From assembly GCA_964467785.1 (NCBI GenBank), contig CAYXVB010000020.1, forward strand, positions 1-32,152: DNA of 32,152 nucleotides. The letters are read 5' to 3'. The notes beneath the pieces are model-generated. The model saw nothing but the letters and a program-made list of their open reading frames with translations. It was not told where the DNA came from and did no database searches. Below, piece by piece: positions 7,814 to 15,391 of this stretch (its first letter is position 1; every line of letters starts with the position of its first letter). Origin of the DNA: CAYXVB01 sp964467785 (lineage in GTDB: Bacteria > Bdellovibrionota > UBA1018). The position numbers and the translations under genes were made by a program.

Positions 7814-9859
7814 ATGACCAAAGCCAATGCCTCGGCCTCCGCCCGCGAGGTCGCCCAGCGCATCCAGGATCTGGTATCGCAGATCCATCACCATGATTTT
7901 CGCTATTACGTGCTCGACGACCCCGAGGTTTCGGACGCGCAGTACGACGCCCTGTTTCGCGAGCTGCAAAAGCTGGAAAGCGAACATCCCGACCTCCGGC
8001 TCTCGGACTCTCCCACCCAGCGAGTCGGTGGCAAGGCGTTGGATGCGTTTAAAAAGGCGCGCCATGCGCAACCGATGCTGTCGCTCTCCAACGCGCTCTC
8101 CGAACAGGAGTTCGTCGACTTCGACGAGCGCCTGCACCGCTTTCTGGATCTGCCGGACGAACGCCCTCTCGACTATCATTGCGAGCTCAAGTTCGACGGC
8201 CTCTCGATCAACCTGACCTACGAGAACGGTTCATTGGTTTGTGGCGCGACCCGCGGCGACGGCGAGACCGGAGAGGACGTCACCCAGAATGTCCGCACGA
8301 TTCGTTCGCTCCCCTTGCGCCTTGCGACCCGAAACGCGCCCGCGCGCATCGAGATCCGGGGCGAAGTGATCCTGCCCATCAAGGACTTCGAAAAGCTCAA
8401 CGAAGAACAGGCAAAAAAGGGGCTAAAACTCTTTGCGAATCCCCGCAATGCCGCGGCCGGCTCGCTGCGGCAGCTCGATCCCGCGATCACCGCCACGCGT
8501 CCGCTAACGCTCTTTGTTTATGGGATCGGCGCGGTCGACGGAGGGACGGGTTTCAGTACGATGGACGAGTACCAGTCCACGCTCAAGGAGTGGGGCTTCC
8601 AGGTGTCCACTTGGCGCAAAGTCGCCAAGGGCCGCGACGAGGTACTTAAGTTTTATCGGGAAATCGAGGCTAAGCGCGACACGCTGCCTTTTGAGATCGA
8701 TGGAGTGGTGGTCAAGCTCAACCGTTTTGCCGATGTGGACCACGCTGGATACATCTCGCGCAGCCCCCGAGGGATGATCGCCTTCAAATATCCTCCGCGC
8801 CAGGAAACCACGACGATCGAGGACATCATTGTCCAGGTCGGTCGTACCGGCGCCTTGACGCCGGTGGCGCTAGTGACTCCAGTGCGCCTGGGGGGCGCCA
8901 CGGTCCGTCGTGCGACCTTGCACAACCAAGACGAAATCGATCGCAAAGACATCCGCATCGGCGACCGGGTGCTGATCCAGCGCGCGGGTGATGTGATTCC
9001 CGAAGTGGTCAAGGTCGTGGAGAGCGCGCGTACCGGCAAGGAACGTAAGTTCACGCTTCCCACGGAGTGCCCGGTCTGCGGCTCGGCCGTCGAGCGCAAG
9101 CCCGGCGAGGCGGTGCTTCGCTGCATGAGCCGCAACTGCGTGGCGCAACTCAAAGAGCGCATTCGCCATCTGGTGATGATCGACGCTTTGAACGTCGAAG
9201 GCATGGGTGAAAAGATCGTGGAGCAACTTGTCGACGAAGGGCTGGTCAAGCACTTCGGCGACGTATTCCGACTCCAAAAGGAACAGATCCTCGGCCTCGA
9301 GGGCTTTGCCGATAAATCCTCGCAGAAGCTGCTCGATTCGATCGCGCGCGCGCGCCAGCCGGAGCTGTACCGGGTGATTTTCGGGCTCGGTATCCGGCAC
9401 GTCGGCGAGAGCACGGCCAAGCTTTTGGCCCGCCACTTCGGAGGTATCGAGCCGTTGTTTGGTGCTTCGATCGAGGACCTCGAGCAGGTTCACGAAGTCG
9501 GCCCCGAGGTCGCCAGCAGCATTCGCGCTTATTTTGACGACAAGCAAACTCTCGACGAAGTCCGGGACTTGCTCAAGCATCTCGAGATCCGTCTCCCCAA
9601 GCGCATGGGCGGCGCCAGCGGAGCTGCGGGCGGAAAGTTCGCGGGCAAGACGTTTGTTCTGACCGGAACGTTGCCCACCTTGTCGCGTTCCGATGCCACG
9701 AAGATGATCGAGGACGAAGGCGGCAAAGTGTCCGGCAGCGTCTCAAAGAAGACCGACTTCGTCGTCGCCGGCGAGGAGGCCGGAAGCAAGCTCGTCAAAG
9801 CTCGCGAGCTCGGCGTGGCAATCGTCGACGAAGCCGAGCTGAGACGTATGCTCGGTTAG
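7814..9859 (+). CDS. ligA: NAD-dependent DNA ligase
   Basis: Seals nicks in duplex DNA during replication and repair, using NAD+ as AMP donor. The 681-residue length is typical. Domain Ia begins near residue 15 with the HHHDFRYYVLDDPEVSD NMN-binding motif. The adenylation motif KFDG has the nucleophile Lys126, and GATRGDGETGEDVT and PRNAAAGSLRQ are standard nucleotidyltransferase motifs. The OB domain follows (RAGDVIPEVVKV). A four-cysteine zinc finger starts at Cys419 (CPVCG ... CMSRNC). Helix-hairpin-helix repeats include GLGIRHVGESTAKLLA. A C-terminal BRCT domain runs from about residue 606 (GKFAGKTFVLTGTLPTLSR). Every signature is intact. The gene starts four bases after the barrel-protein gene, so it may be carried in the same transcript. 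Confidence 0.98.
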   Translation: MTKANASASAREVAQRIQDLVSQIHHHDFRYYVLDDPEVSDAQYDALFRELQKLESEHPDLRLSDSPTQRVGGKALDAFKKARHAQPMLSLSNALSEQEFVDFDERLHRFLDLPDERPLDYHCELKFDGLSINLTYENGSLVCGATRGDGETGEDVTQNVRTIRSLPLRLATRNAPARIEIRGEVILPIKDFEKLNEEQAKKGLKLFANPRNAAAGSLRQLDPAITATRPLTLFVYGIGAVDGGTGFSTMDEYQSTLKEWGFQVSTWRKVAKGRDEVLKFYREIEAKRDTLPFEIDGVVVKLNRFADVDHAGYISRSPRGMIAFKYPPRQETTTIEDIIVQVGRTGALTPVALVTPVRLGGATVRRATLHNQDEIDRKDIRIGDRVLIQRAGDVIPEVVKVVESARTGKERKFTLPTECPVCGSAVERKPGEAVLRCMSRNCVAQLKERIRHLVMIDALNVEGMGEKIVEQLVDEGLVKHFGDVFRLQKEQILGLEGFADKSSQKLLDSIARARQPELYRVIFGLGIRHVGESTAKLLARHFGGIEPLFGASIEDLEQVHEVGPEVASSIRAYFDDKQTLDEVRDLLKHLEIRLPKRMGGASGAAGGKFAGKTFVLTGTLPTLSRSDATKMIEDEGGKVSGSVSKKTDFVVAGEEAGSKLVKARELGVAIVDEAELRRMLG

Positions 9860-9926
9860 TCGCCCGTAAGCCGGCAACTCCGGGGCGGGTGACGCGCTGA
9901 GCTGCAAAAAGGAAGCGGATACCTCT

Positions 9927-10346
9927 TTAACGGTTCTTAGGGCCGGCGCGGCGGACGACGCGGCCAGACTCGACGTCGGCCATGAGCTTTTCCCAGCGGG
10001 CTTTGTGCACCATGTAGAGGTGATGAATCTGCTCGAAACGGAAACGCCACGCTTGCGTGGGCTTGGGCAAGCCTTCCATACCGGTGATGATGAATTTGAG
10101 CTGGGTCCAACGGTCGTGCGGGGGCTTAGCTTCCACGCCCGCGACCCATTGATTGAATAGCTGGTTGATCTGCATGATCATCGGCTGGGCGCGATTGATG
10201 TATTCCTCGAGCTTAGCGAGATCGTCGCGTTTTTGTTGCTCCGATTTGATGACTGTTCCGTCGGCCTTGATGACGACTTCCTCGAGGTCCTCGTCGTCCT
10301 CATCGCGATCTTCAAACGGTCGGCGTTCTCTCTTGAGTGCGGACAT
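9927..10346 (-). CDS. Small conserved protein of unknown function after radA
   Basis: I do not recognise this 139-residue protein. Its N-terminus is strongly charged (RERRPFEDRDEDDEDLEEVV). The rest is helical with many aromatic residues (NQLFNQWVAGVEAKPPHDRW; QAWRFRFEQIHHLYMVHKAR), and it ends in a basic tail (RVVRRAGPKNR). No signal or membrane segment is visible. The start codon lies inside radA: the two genes overlap by 35 bp on the same strand, which is good evidence for translational coupling and for being the last gene of the PTS-glpK-radA run. It could be a small nucleic-acid-associated or RadA-partner protein, but that is guesswork from position and charge. Confidence 0.7.
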   Translation of the reverse strand: MSALKRERRPFEDRDEDDEDLEEVVIKADGTVIKSEQQKRDDLAKLEEYINRAQPMIMQINQLFNQWVAGVEAKPPHDRWTQLKFIITGMEGLPKPTQAWRFRFEQIHHLYMVHKARWEKLMADVESGRVVRRAGPKNR

Positions 10347-11826
10347 AGGCGCGACGAGTCTCCTCAGAGAATATCTTCGGAAGCTCCGCGATTTTAGTTA
10401 AGGGGATCAGTTTGAGCCCTTTGGAGACCTTGGTCAGGCGATCCATACAACTGGCTGGAACCACGACAGTTTTGAAGCCGAGCTTTTTGGCTTCTTCGAC
10501 ACGGACGTCGATATGGGCCACCCGGCGGACTTCGCCGGTGAGACCCAGTTCGCCGATAAAGAGCCAGTCGCTCGGGAGGGGGCGTTCCTCGAACGAAGAC
10601 CAGATCGCCGCGGCCGCAGCCAGGTCGCAGGCGGGCTCGGAGAGCTTGAGGCCCCCGGCCACGTTGAAGAACAGGTCCTGCTCGGCGAGTGAGAGGCGCA
10701 TATGCTTTTCGAGGATCGCGGCGATGAGCGAGACCCGGGCTCCATCCATGCCGACCGAAGTACGGCGCGGGACCGCGAGACCCGTGGGCGCGACAAGTGC
10801 CTGGATCTCGACGAGGAGCGGGCGCGTGCCCTCGAGCGCGGCGGAGACCGCGGTGCCGGGCACGGCCTCTTTGCGGTCGCTCAGAAAGAGCGACGAGGGA
10901 TTGGAGACTTCGCGCAGGCCTTCGCCGTCCATTTCGAAAACGCCCAGCTCGCGAGAGCTGCCGAAGCGGTTTTTGACCGCGCGCAGGAGGCGGTAGGTCT
11001 GACCGCTCTCGGCCTCGAAGTACAATACGGTGTCGACCATGTGCTCGACCGTCTTGGGGCCGGCAATGTTACCGTCCTTGGTGACGTGGCCGACGAGCCA
11101 AACGGAAATGCCGGCGGATTTGGCGAGGGACATCAGGCGGGTCGCCACTTCGCGCACCTGGGAGACCGAGCCTGGCGCGCTTTCCAGGAATCCACTCGAA
11201 AACGTTTGCAGCGAATCCATGATCAGGATCGACGGCTTTACTTCCTTGACCGCGGCAAAGACGCGTTCGAGCTGGGTTTCGGACGCGAGAAAGATTCGGT
11301 TCGCCCCGCGCACGCCGAGCCGGTGGGCACGGCCGCGGATCTGCTCCACGGATTCTTCGCCCGTGACGTAGAGAATGGAGACGCTGTCATTGGCCTCCAG
11401 CACGCCGCGCGCCATCTGCAGCAGCAGCGTGGATTTGCCAATGCCCGGATCGCCGCCCAGGAGCACGAAGCTGTCGGGCACGAGCCCGCCGCCGAGCACT
11501 CGATCCAGCTCGCCGATGCGGGTGGAAATGCGGCGCTGGGGTTTTGTTGGCGCGACGGTCTCTTTGCCCGATCCGCCATCCTCATCGGTCGGGATTTCGA
11601 GCGGAACCACGCCGTCACTGGTCGGGACCCAGCTCCCCACGCGCTGGTTTGCCGTGGCATAGGGACCGGAGACTTCAAAGGCCGCGTCGCGCGCGGTGCG
11701 TGGGGGTTCCGCTCCGACACGCTCTTCGACAAAGGTGTTCCAGGACTCGCATCCCGGACAGCGTCCGAGCCACTTGGTGCTCGTCTGGCCGCAGTTCTGA
11801 CAGCTGTACTGGGTCTTTACTTTCAC
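10312..11826 (-). CDS. radA: DNA repair protein RadA
   Basis: RadA/Sms is a RecA-like, DnaB-like ATPase that drives branch migration in recombinational repair. From the GTG at 11826 the product is 504 residues. It opens with the family's four-Cys zinc finger (Cys9, 12, 23, 26, within CQNCGQTSTKWLGRCPGC). The Walker A GGDPGIGKST, the Walker B SILIMDSLQTF and the RadA-specific KNRFGSSRELG motif are present, and a Lon-like C-terminal domain follows (GLKLSEPACDLAAAAAIWSS). The start was chosen because it places the zinc finger at the N-terminus and its GTG overlaps the TGA of glpK (GTGA), a translational-coupling junction. Earlier in-frame ATG codons lie deep inside glpK. The 3' end overlaps the next small gene by 35 bp. 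Its place behind sugar-uptake and glycerol genes is unusual. Confidence 0.96.
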   Translation of the reverse strand: MKVKTQYSCQNCGQTSTKWLGRCPGCESWNTFVEERVGAEPPRTARDAAFEVSGPYATANQRVGSWVPTSDGVVPLEIPTDEDGGSGKETVAPTKPQRRISTRIGELDRVLGGGLVPDSFVLLGGDPGIGKSTLLLQMARGVLEANDSVSILYVTGEESVEQIRGRAHRLGVRGANRIFLASETQLERVFAAVKEVKPSILIMDSLQTFSSGFLESAPGSVSQVREVATRLMSLAKSAGISVWLVGHVTKDGNIAGPKTVEHMVDTVLYFEAESGQTYRLLRAVKNRFGSSRELGVFEMDGEGLREVSNPSSLFLSDRKEAVPGTAVSAALEGTRPLLVEIQALVAPTGLAVPRRTSVGMDGARVSLIAAILEKHMRLSLAEQDLFFNVAGGLKLSEPACDLAAAAAIWSSFEERPLPSDWLFIGELGLTGEVRRVAHIDVRVEEAKKLGFKTVVVPASCMDRLTKVSKGLKLIPLTKIAELPKIFSEETRRAYVRTQERTPTV

Positions 11827-13304
11827 TTCGATACTACCCTGTTCACGGCGGTGTGCCACCGTGCGAGCGCTTCGGCCCGTTGTTTGTCCGTGAATGCCGG
11901 CTCGAACGAACGATCCGCCTGCCACGTTTTCTCAATCTCCTCGAGATCAGTCCAGATCCCTGCGCCAAGTCCCGCCGCGAAGATCGCGCCGAGGCTCGTC
12001 GTCTCCAGGTAACGCGGCCGGTGCAGCTTGACGCCAAGTACGTCGGACTGGAACTGCATCAGCAAATTATTGGCCGAGGCGCCGCCGTCCACGTTGAGGT
12101 GGCTGAGCGGCTTGCCCAGGTCCTTTTGCATTGCCTGGAGAATATCCACATTCTGAAAGGCAATGCCCTCCAGCACGGCGCGTGCCATGTGGCCGCGATT
12201 CGTGCCGCGGGTGATTCCGGTGAACATGCCGGTCGCGCCCGGTTCCCAATACGGGGCGCCGAGCCCCGTCAGCGCGGGCACAAAGACCACTCCGTCCGAG
12301 TCGGGCACCGACCCGGCGAGCTCCTCGATTTCCGCGGTGTCTTGGATGAATTTGAGTCCGTCGCGCACCCACTGGACCGCGGCGCCGGCGATGAAAGCGC
12401 TCCCTTCGAGCGCGTAGGTGTAGCTATCCGGGGTCATGGCCCAAGCCACGGTGGTAAGCAGGCGATGGCGGCTCGGCACCGGTTTGCGCCCGGTGTTGAG
12501 CAGGAGGAAGGCGCCCGTGCCGTAAGTGCATTTGGCGGAGCCCTCTTTGAAGCAGGCTTGGCCGAGGAGCGCCGATTGCTGGTCGCCGAGGACCCCGGTG
12601 ATCGGGATGCCGTCGGGCAAGCCGGGAAAGTCGTGGGTCAGCGCGAATACGCCAGCCGAAGGCCGGACCTCGGGCCAGATATCGGACGAGACGCCGAGCG
12701 CCGAGCAGAGATCATTGTCCCAGCGGCGCTGATGGATATTGAAGCACAGAGTGCGCGAGGCGTTGCTGGGTTCGGTGACGTGGACTTCGCCGCCCGAGAG
12801 GCGGGCGATCAGATAGCTGTCGATCGTCCCGGCGGCCAGGCGTCCTTCGCGCTGCGCTTTGGCCACCTCGGGCCAGTTCTTGAGCGCCCAAGAGACTTTC
12901 GTGCCGGAAAAATACGGATCAAGCAGCAGACCAGTGCGTTCCTGGAAAAAACGCTCCATGCCCTTACCGCGAAGCTCCGCGCAGAAGTCAGCGGTTCGCC
13001 GGTCCTGCCACACGATCGCACGCGCGAGCGGCTGCGCGGTCTTACGGTCCCAGAAGCAGACGGTCTCGCGCTGGTTGGTGATCCCGATGGCGATGATCTT
13101 TTTGCAGTCGATCTGTTTGGTCGCGGTGCGGACAGTCTGGAGCACGGTGGCCCAGATATCGTCCAGGTCGTGCTCGACCCAGCCCGGCTTGGGAAAGTGC
13201 TGCTCGAACTCGACGCTCGCTTCGGCGACGCGGTTGAGCCTCGTGTCCATCACAACCGCGGTGGTGCCCGTCGTGCCTTGGTCAATCGCTAGAATGTAAT
13301 CCAT
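11823..13304 (-). CDS. glpK: Glycerol kinase
   Basis: Phosphorylates glycerol to glycerol-3-phosphate with ATP in the cytoplasm. The 493-residue product is the normal length for this FGGY-family kinase. It starts AIDQGTTGTTAVVMD (phosphate loop), contains WQDRRTADFC, the catalytic Asp241 in GVLGDQQSALLGQ, TYGTGAFLLLNTG, and the second-domain nucleotide motif DGGASANNLLMQFQ. AAGGAG eight bases before the ATG is a strong ribosome site. The gene lies 38 bp after enzyme I and overlaps radA by GTGA. In firmicutes GlpK is activated by HPr on a His in a YHFxG loop; here the loop reads ALTHDFPGLPDGIP, with His224 but the length of the E. coli loop, so that control cannot be inferred. The E. coli EIIA-Glc-binding tail motif is also not conserved. 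No glpF or glpD is visible. Confidence 0.97.
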   Translation of the reverse strand: MDYILAIDQGTTGTTAVVMDTRLNRVAEASVEFEQHFPKPGWVEHDLDDIWATVLQTVRTATKQIDCKKIIAIGITNQRETVCFWDRKTAQPLARAIVWQDRRTADFCAELRGKGMERFFQERTGLLLDPYFSGTKVSWALKNWPEVAKAQREGRLAAGTIDSYLIARLSGGEVHVTEPSNASRTLCFNIHQRRWDNDLCSALGVSSDIWPEVRPSAGVFALTHDFPGLPDGIPITGVLGDQQSALLGQACFKEGSAKCTYGTGAFLLLNTGRKPVPSRHRLLTTVAWAMTPDSYTYALEGSAFIAGAAVQWVRDGLKFIQDTAEIEELAGSVPDSDGVVFVPALTGLGAPYWEPGATGMFTGITRGTNRGHMARAVLEGIAFQNVDILQAMQKDLGKPLSHLNVDGGASANNLLMQFQSDVLGVKLHRPRYLETTSLGAIFAAGLGAGIWTDLEEIEKTWQADRSFEPAFTDKQRAEALARWHTAVNRVVSK

Positions 13305-13342
13305 TCGCGAGGCTCCTTTTCAATTCAATATAATTAACACGG

Positions 13343-15073
13343 TCAGACGGGGGGCTTCAATGACTCCCGTGCGAGGAAGCGCCGGGTGCGTTCCTCGATC
13401 TCGACCGCGGTCGAGAGTGAGAGGACCTCTTGGGCGAGCTGGCGCGCGTCGGCCGCCTTGAGCGAGCGAATGAGTCGGCGGACTTCAAGAATCGAGTTCG
13501 GGGTCATGCTGAATTCATCCAAACCCATCCCGAGCAGGACGGGTACCAGGGGAAGCTCGCCTGCCACTTCGCCGCACATTCCCACCCGAATGCCGGCCGC
13601 ATGCGCGTCCTGAATGACCTTGTTGATGGTGCGCAGCACGCCCGGATTGGAGGAGTTGTAGAGGTGGTGGATCTTTTCGTTCATCCGGTCCACCGCGCAG
13701 GTATATTGAATGAGATCGTTTGTTCCGATGCTGAAGAAGTCGCAATGCCGCGCCAGAATGTCGGCGATCATCGCGGCGGCCGGGATCTCGATCATGATAC
13801 CGACCGGGATTTTATTCGCCACTTCGACGCCCGCGGCCAAAAGCTCTTGGCGGGTCTCATCGAGGATTCGGCGGGCGGCGAGTAGTTCGTCGAGCGATGA
13901 GATCATTGGGAACATCACGGCGAGATTGCCATGCGCGCTTGCGCGCAACAGCGCGCGCAACTGCTGCTTGAATAGGTCCAAGCGGTCGAGGCAGATGCGG
14001 ATTGCGCGATAGCCCAGAAACGGATTGGCTTCCTTCGGGATCGGCAGATAAGGGAGACTCTTGTCTCCTCCGATGTCCAGCGTGCGGATGATCACTTGTC
14101 GTGGCGCGATCGCGGTCAGTACTTCTTTGTAGGCTTGGTACTGCTCTTCCTCGGAGGGGAGAGTGTCGCGATTCATATAGAGAAATTCGGTACGAAACAG
14201 GCCCACGCCCTCGGCGTCGCCCTTTTTTAGCGCCTCGACGTCTTTGGGCGTCCCAATGTTGGCGGAGAGCTCCACGTGGTGCCCGTCAAGCGTCACGCTG
14301 GGTTGCCCGCGGACGGATTCGAGCGCGGCCTTTGCGGCGGCCTGCTCGAGGGCGAGCGCCCGATAGCGTTCAAGCACCTGGGGTTCGGGTCGAATGTGGA
14401 GCTGTCCCGTGCTCCCGTCGATGATCAAGGTGTCGCCGGTGCGGATGACTTCGCAGGCGTTTGCGAGCCCGACCACCGCGGGCAATCCTAGAGTGCGTGC
14501 CATGATCGCGGTATGGGAGGTGCGGCCTCCAATAGCCGTCACGAGTCCGAGCACTTGCGCGCGGTCCAGGGTTGCGGTGTCCGAAGGCGTGAAATCTTGG
14601 CCAACGAGGATCGCCTCCGAATCGAGCCGCGAGAGATCCACTTTTTCTTGGCCGAGCAGCGCTCGCAGGATCCGGTCGCTGATGTCGCGCACGTCGGCCG
14701 CGCGCTCCTTCATGTAGGCGTTCTTCATACCTTCAAAAAGGCGGATGAATCCTTGGGCGACTTCTTGGTAGGCCGCTTCGGCATTGATGCCTTCCGACTC
14801 GATCTTTTCCTGGACCTGCTCGAGCATTTCCGGATCCTCGAGCATCAAGAGATGAGCTTCGAAGACCGCGGCGTGATCGGCACCCATTGAAGCCAAGGCG
14901 TGGGCATGCACTTTTTGGACGGCGGCTTTTGCGCGCTCGATGGCGCCTAGCAACCGATTGAACTCCGCCTTGGGGTCGTCGATGGCGTGTCGAGTGACGA
15001 TCAGCTCATCGTCGCGGACGACGAGCGCGGGCCCAATGGCAATGCCCGGCGAGGCGGCGGTTCCCAAAAGCAT
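13343..15073 (-). CDS. ptsI: PTS enzyme I (phosphoenolpyruvate-protein phosphotransferase)
   Basis: Enzyme I takes phosphate from phosphoenolpyruvate and passes it to HPr, starting all PTS sugar uptake. The 576-residue product matches the family length. It has the swivelling phosphohistidine motif GGRTSHTAIMARTLGLPAVVG (His187), the HPr-binding helical domain (about residues 30-140), and a TIM-barrel PEP-binding domain with GVGLFRTEFLYMNRD, GTNDLIQYT and the active-site MCGEVAGE. All catalytic residues are seen. AGGAGG sits upstream of the ATG. The order EIICBA-HPr-enzyme I on one strand, with 25-30 bp gaps, gives a complete PTS chain from one transcript. It has no fused GAF or PtsN-type domain, so it is the sugar-type enzyme I, not the nitrogen-type PtsP. 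Confidence 0.98.
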   Translation of the reverse strand: MLLGTAASPGIAIGPALVVRDDELIVTRHAIDDPKAEFNRLLGAIERAKAAVQKVHAHALASMGADHAAVFEAHLLMLEDPEMLEQVQEKIESEGINAEAAYQEVAQGFIRLFEGMKNAYMKERAADVRDISDRILRALLGQEKVDLSRLDSEAILVGQDFTPSDTATLDRAQVLGLVTAIGGRTSHTAIMARTLGLPAVVGLANACEVIRTGDTLIIDGSTGQLHIRPEPQVLERYRALALEQAAAKAALESVRGQPSVTLDGHHVELSANIGTPKDVEALKKGDAEGVGLFRTEFLYMNRDTLPSEEEQYQAYKEVLTAIAPRQVIIRTLDIGGDKSLPYLPIPKEANPFLGYRAIRICLDRLDLFKQQLRALLRASAHGNLAVMFPMISSLDELLAARRILDETRQELLAAGVEVANKIPVGIMIEIPAAAMIADILARHCDFFSIGTNDLIQYTCAVDRMNEKIHHLYNSSNPGVLRTINKVIQDAHAAGIRVGMCGEVAGELPLVPVLLGMGLDEFSMTPNSILEVRRLIRSLKAADARQLAQEVLSLSTAVEIEERTRRFLARESLKPPV

Positions 15074-15102
15074 GGCGCGATCCTCCTGTGCTCAGGCTGC
15101 GC

Positions 15103-15366
15103 TCAATGGTCGGCAAGTTCCGTATTGAGCAGCCGCGTCAGCGACTCGAGCGCGACAGCCTCGTCCGCGCCTTCGGTGATCAGGGTGATCTCAGCGCCCT
15201 TTTCGAGGCCGAGGCCCATGATCGTCATCACCGATTTAGCGTTGACGGTTTGGCCTTCGTGCCGGATCTGTACTTTGCAAGGAAAGCCGGCGGCGGCTTT
15301 GGCAAAAACGGCGGCGGGACGGGCATGGAGCCCGGATTCGCTTTTCAGGATGATGTTCGTTTCCAT
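15103..15366 (-). CDS. ptsH: Phosphocarrier protein HPr
   Basis: HPr is the small phosphocarrier between enzyme I and the sugar-specific EIIA domain. The 87-residue protein has the active His14 in SGLHARPAAVF and the conserved regulatory-serine site at Ser45 in NAKSVMTIMGLGLEKG. A serine there is needed for HPr-kinase control in many bacteria, but no HPr kinase is seen in this window, so whether it is used is unknown. The ATG has AAGGAG at the right distance. The gene lies 25 bp downstream of the EIICBA gene and 29 bp upstream of ptsI, firmly within the PTS run. Confidence 0.97.
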   Translation of the reverse strand: METNIILKSESGLHARPAAVFAKAAAGFPCKVQIRHEGQTVNAKSVMTIMGLGLEKGAEITLITEGADEAVALESLTRLLNTELADH

Positions 15367-15391
15367 AGTCGTTCTCCTTGGAAAATTTCCT

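Noticed and set aside
10702..12012. Long open frames on the strand opposite radA, glpK, ptsI, nagE and the 6238-7809 barrel gene
   Set aside because: They lie wholly antisense to well-supported genes, have no recognisable domains and a biased composition (Arg/Gly/Ala-rich). High GC with third-codon bias makes such shadow frames common.
12600..12650. His224 of GlpK as a proven HPr phosphorylation site
   Set aside because: The surrounding loop differs from the YHFxG motif and has the E. coli-type length.
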